Assembly: GCF_010731815.2 (NCBI RefSeq)
Contig: NZ_AP022593.1
Location: forward strand, 1,426,001-1,490,000
DNA length: 64,000 nt
Direction of reading: 5' to 3'
From: Mycolicibacterium arabiense
GTDB lineage: Bacteria; Actinomycetota; Actinomycetes; Mycobacteriales; Mycobacteriaceae
The notes below the pieces were generated by a model. That model saw only the letters and a list, made by a program, of their open reading frames with translations, did not search any database and was not told the DNA's origin. Shown here piece by piece: positions 1 to 8,783 of this stretch. Position 1 is the stretch's first letter; every line of letters starts with the position of its first letter. A program made the translations under genes and the position numbers.

Positions 1-513
1 GTTGCGCGGGGGCCGCGGCAGGACGACGCGCTGGGGCACCACCTGGGTGCGGGTACCGAAGCGGGCCAGGGCGACCCAGAAGGTCACTTCGACGACCGGC
101 AGCACCGCAGGCGGCGGATCGCCTGCGGGCCAAGTGATCTCGAGATCCACCCCGTCGGCATCCGCGGTCACCCGGAGGCGCAGCGGGCCGAGCAGCCGCT
201 TATGGACGGCGATGCGTTCGGCCGCCACGTGCAGGTTGGGGCTGCACATCGCCGCGAAGATCGGCGGGTCGAACACCTCCGGGCTGAGCGTGTCGGCGAC
301 CGTGATGGCCAGGTCCCGGCCGCCGACGAGTTGCTCTAGCGATTCGAACAGGGCGTAGTACTGCGCGGGTGACAGCACGGCCTCGTCTCGACTGAGTAGG
401 TCGCCGGGTAGCCCTGCTGCGTCGAGGAGGTCCGCCGGCCGCACGCCGAGGTCGGCGAGCAGGACCCGAACGAACGGCAGCGACAGCCGAAACGGCGCGA
501 GCAGACCGCTCAT
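1..513 (-). CDS. AraC-family transcriptional regulator, N-terminal part (cut by window start)
   Basis: The reading frame begins at ATG and stays open to the window edge, giving 171 residues. The visible part resembles the arabinose-binding-like sensor domain found at the N terminus of OruR/VirS-type AraC regulators: it runs LLADLGVRPADLLDAAGLPG, then a helical stretch with SPAQYYALFESLEQ. The C-terminal pair of helix-turn-helix motifs lies outside the window, so the class rests on the sensor domain alone. The ATG overlaps the TGA of the upstream SDR gene (ATGA), which indicates translational coupling and one transcript. By family habit such regulators control the oxidoreductase next to them; the ligand cannot be read from the sequence. 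Confidence 0.7.
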   Translation of the reverse strand, partial: MSGLLAPFRLSLPFVRVLLADLGVRPADLLDAAGLPGDLLSRDEAVLSPAQYYALFESLEQLVGGRDLAITVADTLSPEVFDPPIFAAMCSPNLHVAAERIAVHKRLLGPLRLRVTADADGVDLEITWPAGDPPPAVLPVVEVTFWVALARFGTRTQVVPQRVVLPRPPRN

Positions 514-1445
514 GTCCTCACGGCGGCGGACACGTCGACCCGAAGGCCGGTCTCGGACTCGGCGACGCGCCACAGCGTTTCAATCGCCCCGGCGCTGCCG
601 GGCCGCACCAGCGGCTTGCGCACCGGCGGACCGTTGGTGACGAACAGCGGTCCGTAGAACCCGCCACCGGGAGCCGCCGGGTCGACGGCCGCGCGCAACT
701 GACTGAGCGCGCCGCGGTCGGTCGACATGCCCGTCAGCTTGACCAGCTTCTCCGAGAGCGCGCCGAGCAGGCCCGCGCTGCCGTGAGCCTGCGTCGTGGT
801 CTGGAGGTCGGAGTTCGTCAGCCCCGGCTGGGCAGACAGCGCCTTCGCGTCGACGCCCGCCCGGTCGAACTGCGCCTGCAAGCCAACCGCGAGATGACGC
901 ATCGCCAGCTTGGTCTGGCCGTACATGCGCCATGCGTCGAAGCCGTCGCGCATGTGCGGATCGGCCGGATCGATCGGGCGGCCCGCGTGTTGGGCGGTAC
1001 TCGATAGCGTCACCACCCGCGCGCCGGGCGTCGCCACGACGACCGGCAGCAGGTGCGAGATCAGCGCCCAATGGCCCAAGACGTTCGTGCCCATCTGGGT
1101 GTCGAAGCCGTCGACCGTCGTTCCCGCCGGCAGCGCCATGACGCCGGCGTTGCACATCAGGATGTCGATGCGGTCATGGGCGGCTGCGATCTGCTTGGCA
1201 GCCGTGGCGACCGACGCCAGCGAGCCGAGGTCGAGCCGAACGATCTCGAGTGCCGCGCCGGGGTGAGCGGCCATGATCTCGACGTGCGCGTCTGCCGCCT
1301 TGGCCTCGTTGCGCACCGCCATCACGACGTGGGCCCCTCGGCCGGCGAGCGCCTTGGCGGACGCGAGTCCGAGTCCGCCGTTGGCTCCGGTGATCACGGC
1401 GACCTTGCCGTGCAGATCGGGGATGTCCTTCGTTGACCAGCTCAT
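510..1445 (-). CDS. Short-chain dehydrogenase/reductase
   Basis: This is a 311-aa NAD(P)-dependent oxidoreductase of the SDR superfamily. The Rossmann glycine motif TGANGGLG lies near residue 20, the structural NAG motif is in LMCNAGVM, and the catalytic Y-x-x-x-K is YGQTK. The C-terminal extension, about 60 residues beyond the minimal fold, is like retinol-dehydrogenase or protochlorophyllide-reductase type SDRs of actinomycetes. I chose the ATG with AAGGA eight bases upstream; in-frame codons further upstream lack a ribosome site. The gene is coupled by a 4-bp overlap to the AraC-type regulator downstream and is divergent from the photolyase. Substrate unknown. Confidence 0.85.
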   Translation of the reverse strand: MSWSTKDIPDLHGKVAVITGANGGLGLASAKALAGRGAHVVMAVRNEAKAADAHVEIMAAHPGAALEIVRLDLGSLASVATAAKQIAAAHDRIDILMCNAGVMALPAGTTVDGFDTQMGTNVLGHWALISHLLPVVVATPGARVVTLSSTAQHAGRPIDPADPHMRDGFDAWRMYGQTKLAMRHLAVGLQAQFDRAGVDAKALSAQPGLTNSDLQTTTQAHGSAGLLGALSEKLVKLTGMSTDRGALSQLRAAVDPAAPGGGFYGPLFVTNGPPVRKPLVRPGSAGAIETLWRVAESETGLRVDVSAAVRT

Positions 1446-1465
1446 GGGTGTCCTTCGGTAGTCGA

Positions 1466-1494
1466 TGGGTCGTCGATTGCTTTCGATTGACCCA
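1466..1494. promoter_or_regulatory. Candidate operator upstream of the SDR-AraC operon
   Basis: Two copies of TCGATTG lie exactly 10 bp apart, nested in a perfect 6-bp inverted repeat (TGGGTC and GACCCA, 17 bp apart). Direct repeats at one helical turn are typical of AraC-type binding sites, and the site is about 20 bp upstream of the SDR start. Function is inferred from position only. Confidence 0.3.
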
Positions 1495-1672
1495 AAGCTA
1501 CGACGACGTCCGCGACACCGCGCTCGCAATGCGCGCCACCTGACACGCAGATCGCGCCACCTGTCTCCTCAGATGGTGCGCACGGTCCCGCCGTCGACGA
1601 CGACGTCCGCTGCGGCCGCCCGCGATCCGTCCTCGTAGTTTCCGCGTCGGGGAAACCGGGCAGGAACAGGGC

Positions 1673-2971
1673 ATGCCCACGCTGCTGTGGTTCCGACGTG
1701 ACCTGCGCCTCCACGATCTGCCTGCCGCACTGGACGCCGCAGCAGGCGACGGCGAGGTGCTGGCCTGCTTCGTCCTCGATCCCCGCCTGCACGCATCGTC
1801 GGGCGCGCGCAGGCTGCGCTACCTCTACGACGCGTTGCGGGATCTTCGCGACGGTCTGGACGGCAAGCTCCTGGTGACCAGCGGACGCCCCGAGGAGCGA
1901 ATCCCCGCGTTGGTTAAGGCGGTCGGGGCCACCGCGGTGCACGTGTCGGAGGACTTCACGCCGTTCGGGACCCAACGCGACGCGAAGGTCCGCGCCGCGC
2001 TCGGCGACGTACCGCTGGAGGGGTCCGGTTCGCCGTATCTGGTCTCGCCCGGTCGCGTCACCAAGGACGACGGCACGCCGTACAAGGTCTTCAGCCCGTT
2101 TTTCACGGCGTGGAAGCAGCATGGCTGGCGCGGGCCGGCGAAGACCGGCCCGAAGACGGCGACGTGGATCGACCCGTCCGCCGTCGACGGCGTCGAGAAC
2201 GAGGACATCCCACGGGTCGACGTCGACATCGACATCGCGGCGGGTGAGACGGCGGCGCGCAAGGCGTGGAAGCACTTCGTCGCGCATCGGCTCGACGACT
2301 ACGCCGACGATCGCAACCGCCCCGACATCGACGGCATCAGCCGCATGTCGGCGCACCTGAAGTTCGGCGCAATCCATCCGCGCACTATGGTGACCGACCT
2401 CGGCAGCGGCAAGGGAGCGCAGGCGTACCTGCGCGAGCTCGCGTTCCGCGACTTCTACGCAGGGGTCCTCAACGAGTGGCCGCACAGCGTGTGGTGGAAC
2501 TGGAACAAGGCGTTCGACGGCATCGAAGTCGACGAGGGGCCGGAGGCGCAGGAGCGGTTCGAGGCCTGGAAGGCGGGACGCACCGGCTTCCCGATCGTCG
2601 ACGCGGGCATGCGGCAGCTCTCCGAGAGCGGCTTCATGCACAACCGGGTGCGGATGATCACCGCGTCGTTCCTGGTGAAGGACCTGCATCTGCCTTGGCA
2701 GTGGGGCGCCCGCTGGTTCCTCGACCAGCTCGTCGACGGCGACATGGCCAACAACCAGCACGGCTGGCAGTGGACGGCGGGCTGTGGCACCGACGCGGCA
2801 CCGTTCTTCCGGGTCTTCAACCCGACCACCCAGGGCGACAAGTTCGATCCCGACGGCGCGTACGTGCGCCAGTGGCTGCCCGAGGCGGGAACCGACGACT
2901 ACCCCGAACCGATCGTCGACCACAAGGTCGAGCGCCTCGAGGCGCTGCGCCGGTACGAGGGGATCCGCTGA
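1673..2971 (+). CDS. phrB: Deoxyribodipyrimidine photo-lyase
   Basis: This 432-aa protein repairs UV-induced cyclobutane pyrimidine dimers using blue light and FADH-. The N-terminal antenna domain starts with LLWFRRDLRLHDLPAAL. The C-terminal FAD-binding half contains the family block GTGFPIVDAGMRQL-type sequence (here RTGFPIVDAGMRQLSESGFMHN), then WGARWFLDQLVDGDMANNQ and GWQWTAGCGTDAAPFFRVFN, the region that wraps FAD and supplies the electron-transfer tryptophans. Full length for a class I photolyase. The ATG has AGGA eight bases upstream. It stands alone, divergent from the SDR. A cryptochrome is less likely because there is no C-terminal tail. Confidence 0.93.
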   Translation: MPTLLWFRRDLRLHDLPAALDAAAGDGEVLACFVLDPRLHASSGARRLRYLYDALRDLRDGLDGKLLVTSGRPEERIPALVKAVGATAVHVSEDFTPFGTQRDAKVRAALGDVPLEGSGSPYLVSPGRVTKDDGTPYKVFSPFFTAWKQHGWRGPAKTGPKTATWIDPSAVDGVENEDIPRVDVDIDIAAGETAARKAWKHFVAHRLDDYADDRNRPDIDGISRMSAHLKFGAIHPRTMVTDLGSGKGAQAYLRELAFRDFYAGVLNEWPHSVWWNWNKAFDGIEVDEGPEAQERFEAWKAGRTGFPIVDAGMRQLSESGFMHNRVRMITASFLVKDLHLPWQWGARWFLDQLVDGDMANNQHGWQWTAGCGTDAAPFFRVFNPTTQGDKFDPDGAYVRQWLPEAGTDDYPEPIVDHKVERLEALRRYEGIR

Positions 2972-3061
2972 GCGGCCCCGCCCAGCCTCTGTACGACGCC
3001 CCGTCGTAGGGCCGGGCCCGTATGTCAGAATGACCGACAACACCGACCGTGAGGAGCACCC

Positions 3062-3316
3062 GTGGCCAACACCGAGGTCGAGCGATACACCGGCGTCGAC
3101 GTCGAGGACGTGCCCTCGGCAGGCTGGGGATGGTCGCGCGAGAGTCCCCGCGTCATCCACGTCTTCGGGATCGTGATCGGCATCTTCCTGCTGACGATGC
3201 TGCGCGGCAACCACACCGGACGCGTCGAGGACATCTTCGTCATCCTGTTCGCCGTCGGCATCTTCTTCTTCGTCGGCCGCGACTGGTGGCTGCGCCGGCG
3301 CGGCTGGACCCGCTAG
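3062..3316 (+). CDS. DUF2631 small membrane protein
   Basis: This 84-aa protein has a conserved polar N terminus ([19 protein letters not shown], then GWGWS) followed by two hydrophobic segments at about residues 30-47 and 57-72 and a basic tail. It matches DUF2631, known in mycobacteria as the product of Rv2876, and is the first backbone gene of the syntenic stretch. The start is GTG with GAGGAG a few bases upstream. Function is unknown; it is probably a two-pass inner-membrane protein. Confidence 0.85.
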   Translation: MANTEVERYTGVDVEDVPSAGWGWSRESPRVIHVFGIVIGIFLLTMLRGNHTGRVEDIFVILFAVGIFFFVGRDWWLRRRGWTR

Positions 3317-3337
3317 CCCCGTTCAAACGGCGACCGG

Positions 3338-4765
3338 TCAGACGGTCACCGGAGGAAGCACGTTCCCGACGGACGTCAGTTCCCCCGACAGTCCCGCGGC
3401 GATCCGCGTCTCGACGAACGCGCGGGTGATCGCGTCGGTGACCTCGTGCGGGTCGTCGGTCGTCAGGTCGTCGGTGAGCACCGAGACGTCGAGCTGGTCG
3501 ACGTAACTCCACACCGTGACGTTCATGCCGCTGCCCACCACCAGCGGGCCCACCGAGTAGATCTCGCTGATCGACGCGCCGTCGATGGAGCCGCGCTCCC
3601 GCGGCCCGCGGACGTTGGAGATGGTCAGGTTCATGACCGCGCTGGTGCCCATGCGCTTGGACTGCCAGCGGAACGCGGCGGGCGCGACCGACGGCGGCAG
3701 GTAGTTCATCCACGACGGCAGCAGGCTGGGCCCGAGCAGTTCGTGGTTCTCCTTGGCGATCCGCGTCGCCGTCCCGGTCAGGCGTACCCGCTCCACCGGG
3801 TCGGCGACGTGCACCGCCAGTGACGGCGTCATGTACGTGAACTCGTTGCCCACCAATCGATCCGGGTTGCCGTAGCTGACCGGCACGCCCGCGATCAGCG
3901 GCGCGTCGGCCGCGCCGTCGTACCGGATGAGCAACAAGCGCAGTGCGCCCGCGACGACCGCGAGCACGATGTCGTTGAGGGTGACCCCGAGCGCCTTGGC
4001 CGTCTCCTTGACGTCGCACAGCGCCAGCGGCGTGGTCGCGAAGCGCCTACCCGGCGACACCACGTGGTTGAGGAAGGTGTCCGGCGGCCTGAAGTTCGAC
4101 GCGAGCCCAGCCGTCGCACCCCGCTCCCTGGCCCTGCGCCGAACCCGCAGCACGCCGAGCCCGGTCTGGGCGAGCAGTCCGGGCAGGCGCTGGAACTGTC
4201 TGGCGTGGTCGCGGCCCGCCGCCAGGACCAGGCCGACCGTGGTGCGCTCGGCATCGGTGGTGCGCAATGCGGGGGTCGGCAACTCCGGCGGATGCGGCTG
4301 GATCGCCCATGCCATCTGGTTCGCCGAGGCGACACCGTCGGCCAGCACGTGGTGCACCTTGTGCACGATCGCTATCCGGTCGCCTGCGAGTCCGTCCGCG
4401 ACGTACATCTCCCACAGCGGCCTGCTGCGATCCAGTGGCGTACTGGCGATCTCGCCGATCACCTGGTCGAGTTCGCGCCTCCCGCCCGGCGTGGGTACCG
4501 ACACCCGCCGCAGGTGGTAGTCGAGGTCGATCTCGGCGTTCTCCACCCACATCGGGTGGTGCAGCTTGAACGGGATGTCGACCAGTTGGTAGCGCAGGGG
4601 TTTGAGCTGGTGCAGCCGTTCGCTTGCGATGCGGCGGAACAGTTCGTGGGTGAACCCGCCCGGCATCCCCGACACGTCGATCACGCCGATCTTCAGCGTG
4701 TGCATGTGCGTCTCGGGCGCCTCGCTGTACAGCAGCAGGGCATCCACACCGTTGAGCCGCCGCAC
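3338..4765 (-). CDS. WS/DGAT-type O-acyltransferase (wax ester/triacylglycerol synthase family)
   Basis: This 475-aa enzyme transfers an acyl group from acyl-CoA to a diacylglycerol or a long-chain alcohol. The catalytic HHxxxDG motif is HHVLADG at residues 138-144, preceded by PLWEMYVADGL, and the family NVRGP motif appears as NLTISNVRGPRE in the second half. Start: GTG (VRRLNGVD) with GGAGG seven bases upstream. The open frame runs on upstream, but those codons pass through a copy of the dispersed palindromic repeat and are not protein. It lies downstream of the LLM oxidoreductase on the same strand. In this setting it may store or esterify fatty acids arising from the catabolic island (inference). 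Confidence 0.88.
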   Translation of the reverse strand: MRRLNGVDALLLYSEAPETHMHTLKIGVIDVSGMPGGFTHELFRRIASERLHQLKPLRYQLVDIPFKLHHPMWVENAEIDLDYHLRRVSVPTPGGRRELDQVIGEIASTPLDRSRPLWEMYVADGLAGDRIAIVHKVHHVLADGVASANQMAWAIQPHPPELPTPALRTTDAERTTVGLVLAAGRDHARQFQRLPGLLAQTGLGVLRVRRRARERGATAGLASNFRPPDTFLNHVVSPGRRFATTPLALCDVKETAKALGVTLNDIVLAVVAGALRLLLIRYDGAADAPLIAGVPVSYGNPDRLVGNEFTYMTPSLAVHVADPVERVRLTGTATRIAKENHELLGPSLLPSWMNYLPPSVAPAAFRWQSKRMGTSAVMNLTISNVRGPRERGSIDGASISEIYSVGPLVVGSGMNVTVWSYVDQLDVSVLTDDLTTDDPHEVTDAITRAFVETRIAAGLSGELTSVGNVLPPVTV

Positions 4766-4810
4766 AGGGCCTCCAGCCGTCGTCGTCGCACCCTGTGTAC
4801 CCCATCCTCC

Positions 4811-4872
4811 CGCGAGCGTGCGTGTTTGCGGCAGACACGCCGGGTCAGAACCCGAGTTCGCGCACGCTCGCG
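4811..4872. repeat. Dispersed palindromic repeat, copy 1
   Basis: Outer arms CGCGAGCGTGCG and CGCACGCTCGCG pair perfectly. Inside are a second hairpin (CGTGT...ACACG) and a short GAAC...GTTC arm. This copy has T for C in the second arm (GTGTTTGC) and a longer GCAGACAC partner. It begins 24 bp past the stop of the LLM oxidoreductase gene. Confidence 0.85.
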
Positions 4873-4895
4873 GCGGGCGGGCTGGCGGCGAGCGA

Positions 4896-5816
4896 TCAGC
4901 CCGCTGCGATGACGAGCCGGCCGAACCGGTCGATCGCATCGGTGGCACTAGCGAGGCTGTCGCCGGGCACCCGAACCTGCACCCAGGTGACGCCCATGGC
5001 GGCGAGTTGGGCGGCGCCGTCGAGGAAGGCGTCGGCGTCGAAGTCGTCGTCACCGGGCGCGCCGCCCGCTGCGTTGGTGAACGTGACGTCGAGCGTCGCA
5101 GGGTCGCGCCCGATGGCGTCGCAGCGACGGTGCAGGTCGGCGATCCCCGCCCTCAGGTCCTCGAGGGTCTCCATCGGTGCGGTGCGCGCAGTCTGGGCGA
5201 GCAGGGCGGGCGCGGGGAACGGACACCAGCCCGCGCCGAACTCCGCGACGCGGCGCCGTGCGGCGCCGGTGTTGCCGCCGATCCAGATCGGCGGATGCGG
5301 ATCCGACGTGGGTCTGGGGTGCGCGGTGATCCCGCTCGCGGTGAAGTGCCTGCCCTCGAACGACACGTCGTCGCCCGTCCAGACGGCGCGGATCACCTCG
5401 AGCGCCTCCTCGACGAGACCGCCGCGCTCGTCGAAGTCGACACCGAGGGCGGCGAATTCGCGCCGCAGGTAGCCAACCCCGACGGCGAGTGTGAACCGGC
5501 CGCCGGACAGGACGTCGAGCGTTGCGCCTGCCTTGGCGACGACGAACGGATTGCGGTACGGCAGCACGACGACGTTGGGGATCAGGCGCAGCGTCGTGGT
5601 GTGGGCTGCCGCGAAGCCCATCGCCACGAACGGGTCGAGCGCGTCGTGACCACCTGCCTGAAGCCACTTCTGCGTGGGCGCAGGGTGATCGGTGAAGCCG
5701 AACCCCGAGAATCCGGCCCGTTCGGCGGCCACCGCCACCGCGGCGACGCCGGCCCCGGTGACCAGTTCCGAGTTGTAGGGGTGGCTGTGCATCGGGTGGG
5801 TGAACGTGTAGCGCAT
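4896..5816 (-). CDS. LLM-class F420-dependent oxidoreductase
   Basis: A 306-aa luciferase-like TIM-barrel protein. Typical blocks are GFTDHPAPTQKWL near the N terminus, VVVLPYRNPFVVAKAGATLD, GRFTLAVGVGYLRREF, and HPPIWIGGNTGAA, which in this family lines the F420/flavin phosphate site. Actinomycetes use F420 in these enzymes, so coenzyme F420 is the likely hydride carrier. The ATG overlaps the last base of the acyl-CoA dehydrogenase stop (TGATG), so the two are translated from one message. Role in the island: reduction or oxidation of an intermediate, substrate unknown. Confidence 0.88.
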   Translation of the reverse strand: MRYTFTHPMHSHPYNSELVTGAGVAAVAVAAERAGFSGFGFTDHPAPTQKWLQAGGHDALDPFVAMGFAAAHTTTLRLIPNVVVLPYRNPFVVAKAGATLDVLSGGRFTLAVGVGYLRREFAALGVDFDERGGLVEEALEVIRAVWTGDDVSFEGRHFTASGITAHPRPTSDPHPPIWIGGNTGAARRRVAEFGAGWCPFPAPALLAQTARTAPMETLEDLRAGIADLHRRCDAIGRDPATLDVTFTNAAGGAPGDDDFDADAFLDGAAQLAAMGVTWVQVRVPGDSLASATDAIDRFGRLVIAAG

Positions 5817-7015
5817 CAGGACGACCGGCCCGTCCCGGACGGCGCTGCATACGCGGGCCGCCCCAGACCGAGGGCGTGCTGGGCGATCATGTTCCGGAAC
5901 ACCTCCAGCGTGCCGCCGTAGACGCCCATCGGCGAGGCCAACCGGAAGAGGTACTCCGCACCGCCGTCGTCGGCGGCCCCGTCGGCTCCCCTGGTCAACC
6001 CTCCCGCGGCGCCGAGGACGTCCATCAGGTCCGGTGTGACCTCCCGCATGGCCTGCGCGATGGCGACCCGGCCGAACATGCCTGCGGTGCTGGCGGCGAC
6101 CTCGGTCCGCGCGATGCCCCGGCCGAGCCGGTAGGCGACGGCGTCGTCGTCTATCGCCCGCCTGCCGCGCTCGTCGGGACTTCCCGCCACGGCGGCGACC
6201 CGGTCGCACCCCTCGGCGAGCAGCAGCAGGTGCTCGGTCATGACGGCGAGCTTCTGTAGACCGTCGGCAACGGGAGCGACGGTGCCGTGTTCGGCGTCGA
6301 GCGCCCCGCGTAGGACCGCCCAGCCGCCGTCGACCTCGCCGATGCGGTACCGGTCGGGAATCCGGACGTCGGTGTAGTAGGTGATGTTGGTGCGGTCGCC
6401 GTCGACGGTGCGGATGCCCTGGATCTCGACCCCCGGCGTGTCGAGCGGCACCAGGAACATGGTCAGGTCGTGGTGTCTCGGCGCATCCGGGTTCGTGTTG
6501 GTGATCAGGAAGACGTACTGCGCGTTGTGGGCATTCGAGGTGAACATCTTGGAGCCGTTGACGATCCAGTGGTCACCGTCGCGCACCGCCTTCGTCTTGC
6601 AGGTGGCGACGTCCGAGCCGCCGTCGGGTTCGGTGTATCCGAGGCACAGCCGGAGCCGGCCCGCCAACACGCCGTCGAGCACCTCGTCGACGAGTTCGTC
6701 GGAGCCGAACCGTTCGACCGACTTGGCGACCATCGCCGTGGTGCCCCAGTGGAACCACGGCGTGTGGGCACGGCCGATCTCCAGCTCCCAGATCCGCCGC
6801 TGCACGCGGCTGAACCCACCGTCAGTCGCGTCACGGTAGTCGCGCTCGAGGTAGCGCTGCTCACCGAGCGCGAGATGGACTGCCTCGTCGAAGTTCTCGC
6901 CGGTTCTGCGATCGCGTTCGATGACCTCGTCGGTGACGACGGACGCCAGGAACTCGGCGAGCCGGGTCTGGAACTCCGCGTCCTCGTCGGAGAGTTCGAC
7001 CCGTGAGAAGTCCAT
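5816..7015 (-). CDS. Acyl-CoA dehydrogenase family protein (FadE-like)
   Basis: A 399-aa FAD-dependent dehydrogenase that introduces an alpha,beta double bond into an acyl-CoA. The family signature is YTEPDGGSDVATCKTKAV, followed by the middle beta-domain (WIVNGSKMFTSNAHNAQYVF) and a C-terminal helical domain. The length fits FadE proteins. The ATG lies 10 bases after the left half of an inverted-repeat operator/promoter, so the message is probably leaderless; no ribosome site is visible. It is the first gene of a two- or three-gene unit with the LLM oxidoreductase and possibly the WS/DGAT gene. In mycobacterial sterol and terpenoid pathways, FadE proteins of this type often act as heteromers; no partner is seen here. 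Confidence 0.9.
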   Translation of the reverse strand: MDFSRVELSDEDAEFQTRLAEFLASVVTDEVIERDRRTGENFDEAVHLALGEQRYLERDYRDATDGGFSRVQRRIWELEIGRAHTPWFHWGTTAMVAKSVERFGSDELVDEVLDGVLAGRLRLCLGYTEPDGGSDVATCKTKAVRDGDHWIVNGSKMFTSNAHNAQYVFLITNTNPDAPRHHDLTMFLVPLDTPGVEIQGIRTVDGDRTNITYYTDVRIPDRYRIGEVDGGWAVLRGALDAEHGTVAPVADGLQKLAVMTEHLLLLAEGCDRVAAVAGSPDERGRRAIDDDAVAYRLGRGIARTEVAASTAGMFGRVAIAQAMREVTPDLMDVLGAAGGLTRGADGAADDGGAEYLFRLASPMGVYGGTLEVFRNMIAQHALGLGRPAYAAPSGTGRSS

Positions 7016-7020
7016 TGGTC

Positions 7021-7054
7021 GTGCTTAACACCGGCGTGGATGTTTGTAAAGCAC
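7021..7054. promoter_or_regulatory. Inverted-repeat operator A (N14 family), overlapping the acyl-CoA dehydrogenase promoter
   Basis: Half-sites GTGCTTAACA and TGTAAAGCAC are separated by 14 bp and match as an inverted repeat at 9 of 10 positions. This is the most symmetric of five related sites. Read on the minus strand, TTTACA can be a -35 element and TAAGCA, 17 bp on, a -10, placing the start of transcription at the gene's ATG. Confidence 0.65.
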
Positions 7055-7067
7055 TCCGGTGCGGACG

Positions 7068-8198
7068 TCAGCGTGCCCGCTGCAGTGCGGACACGGTCTC
7101 CAGGTCCTCGATGGCCGCCACCGCGCGGGACAGCCCCTCCAGCGCGACGGCCTCGTCCTGCATTCCGCCGAGCCCCGCGGTGGTCAGCGGCGACACGAAG
7201 GCGTACGTGACGGCCTGGCGGTAGCGCAGCCACAGGTTCTCGCGGTCGAGCCTGGGCCCACCCGCGGCCTCGAGCCCGTCACGGTATACGTCGAGCAGAT
7301 CCCTTTCCGCGCAACGCCGTTGCTCGACCGGCAGGCCGAGTACGAGTGTGTAGGTCAGGTCGCGCGAGGGGTGACCGCGACGCACCACCTGCCAGTCCAG
7401 CAGTCCCGCACGCCCGTCCCGGACGTAGGTGTTGCCGGGGTGCGAATCCCCGTGCAGGACGGTGTGCGGGCCTTCGTCGACGACGTCGGTGGCGCGCTGA
7501 AAGTTCCGCCACAGCCATCGTCCGGCATCGATCGGCACGCCTGCGCGGTCGGCGAGTGTGCGCGCCGACGCCTTCATCAGCGCTGGCGTGAGCAGGTTGG
7601 CCGGATCGCTCGCGGGCGCGGTGATCCACCCCAACGGGCTTGCGCCGCCGGGTTTCTCGGGGAGCCTCCCCCAAAACGACCCGTGCAGCTTGGCGAGTAC
7701 TTCCATCAGCTGCGCCATCTGGTCGACCTCCAGCGGGTGCAGCGTATCCGCGAACCGGCACGGCGTGACGGTCATGTCCTCCAGGACGACGACGTAGCGC
7801 CCCGTCAGCGGGTCGAACGCCGCGCCGTACGAGCGCGGCACCCCGTCACCGAGTTCGTGCGCCAGGTCGCGGTAGAAGCGGGCCTCGGTCTCGCCGAGGC
7901 GGGCGAGTTCACCGAGCATGCGGGTGGCGGCGGTGGCGGCGGAGACCTTGACGAACACCGTGTCCGGCAGGTCCGGCCCGGTGAGCGCCAGTCGGGCACG
8001 CGAGGACGTGCCCGACTCCGCGTCGACGACCGAAGCCGACTCGACCGGTCGGCCGAGCACTCGCGACAGGACGTCCGGCGTGAGATCGGTGACGCGGCGC
8101 GGGAATCGCCGCCACCCGCCCAGTGCGGAGTCGAGCGCGATCCGACCCGCGCCGTGTGCCAGGTGTGCGCCCAGCCGGGCGGCGCGCATCGCCATCAT
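7068..8198 (-). CDS. Phosphotransferase-family protein (aminoglycoside phosphotransferase/ecdysteroid-kinase-like)
   Basis: A 376-aa protein with a protein-kinase-like fold. The catalytic loop is VLHGDSHPGNTYV and the metal-binding aspartate is in LLDWQVVRRG; VFVKVSAAT supplies the phosphate-loop lysine. Genes of this class occur in mycobacterial steroid, terpenoid and fatty-acid islands, where the substrate is unknown; true aminoglycoside resistance is unlikely. The start has GGAGA just upstream of tandem ATG codons (MMAM), and the second or third ATG is equally possible. It is divergent from the SRPBCC gene with operator B between them. Confidence 0.8.
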   Translation of the reverse strand: MMAMRAARLGAHLAHGAGRIALDSALGGWRRFPRRVTDLTPDVLSRVLGRPVESASVVDAESGTSSRARLALTGPDLPDTVFVKVSAATAATRMLGELARLGETEARFYRDLAHELGDGVPRSYGAAFDPLTGRYVVVLEDMTVTPCRFADTLHPLEVDQMAQLMEVLAKLHGSFWGRLPEKPGGASPLGWITAPASDPANLLTPALMKASARTLADRAGVPIDAGRWLWRNFQRATDVVDEGPHTVLHGDSHPGNTYVRDGRAGLLDWQVVRRGHPSRDLTYTLVLGLPVEQRRCAERDLLDVYRDGLEAAGGPRLDRENLWLRYRQAVTYAFVSPLTTAGLGGMQDEAVALEGLSRAVAAIEDLETVSALQRAR

Positions 8199-8218
8199 CG
8201 TCTCCAGTCGTCACGACA

Positions 8219-8252
8219 GAGCGTGACAATTCGCGCCCGATTTGTAAAGCTA
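8219..8252. promoter_or_regulatory. Inverted-repeat operator B between kinase-like and SRPBCC genes
   Basis: TGACA and TGTAA are separated by 14 bp; the 10-bp halves GAGCGTGACA and TGTAAAGCTA match at 7 of 10. On the plus strand GTGACA and TAAAGC (16 bp apart) form a promoter with a leader of about 40 bases before the SRPBCC gene. Confidence 0.6.
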
Positions 8253-8300
8253 CCCGTCGACTGTCGCCGACGGCGGCGGAACATCGGAGAGGCCAGACCA

Positions 8301-8783
8301 ATGGGAATCGTCACCACCAGCTCGGAAACCGCGTTCGCCCACTCCCCCGAGACGCTCTACGACTTCGTCACCAACCCGCAGAACTGGACCAAGACCTACC
8401 CCGGCAGCTCGCACGTCGGCAACGCCGACAACGACATGCCGCTGCGCGTGGGCGACACGTGGACCGAGGCGGGTCCGGACGGCGAGCGCATCTTCACCTG
8501 GCACCTCGCGATCGCGGTGCGCCCGACGATGTGGGTCTTCACCTCGGTCGGTCGGCTCGGTCACGATCGCGAAGGCAACGGCGGGATGGAGGGCCGCATC
8601 ACCGTGCAATACCACTTCACCCAACCCGGTCAGGACGTCACGTTGTTCACGCGGACCATGACCATCGAGGCGCCCAAGCACGCGCCACTGCCCGACGGCT
8701 TCTTCCGCATCGTCAACCCGGCGAACATCGACACCTATCACCGGGCCATCGCCCGCGAACTGGACTCGGCGACAACGGGTTAG
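8301..8783 (+). CDS. SRPBCC-family (polyketide cyclase/START-like) protein
   Basis: A 160-aa single-domain protein. The N terminus (SETAFAHSPETLYDFVTNPQNW) is the usual first strand and helix of the SRPBCC hydrophobic-ligand-binding fold. It may bind or shuttle a hydrophobic intermediate of the pathway; no catalytic residues can be assigned. GGAGAGG lies a few bases before the ATG. Its 3' end overlaps the convergent hydrolase gene by 4 bp. Confidence 0.8.
   Translation: MGIVTTSSETAFAHSPETLYDFVTNPQNWTKTYPGSSHVGNADNDMPLRVGDTWTEAGPDGERIFTWHLAIAVRPTMWVFTSVGRLGHDREGNGGMEGRITVQYHFTQPGQDVTLFTRTMTIEAPKHAPLPDGFFRIVNPANIDTYHRAIARELDSATTG

Noticed and set aside
2..358. Open plus-strand frame of 118 codons at the window start
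   Set aside because: It is antisense to the AraC-type sensor domain, which has recognisable protein blocks; the plus frame is Arg/Ser/Thr-rich as expected for a shadow in GC-rich DNA.
1569..1616. Minus-strand tail reading DVVVDGGTVRTI, like an SDR or amidohydrolase end
   Set aside because: The rest of that frame has no family features and overlaps the photolyase start; too short to call a gene remnant.
4766..5053. N-terminal extension of the WS/DGAT gene
   Set aside because: The codons pass through a palindromic repeat copy and into the LLM gene; the GTG at 4,765 has a good ribosome site and gives the family length.
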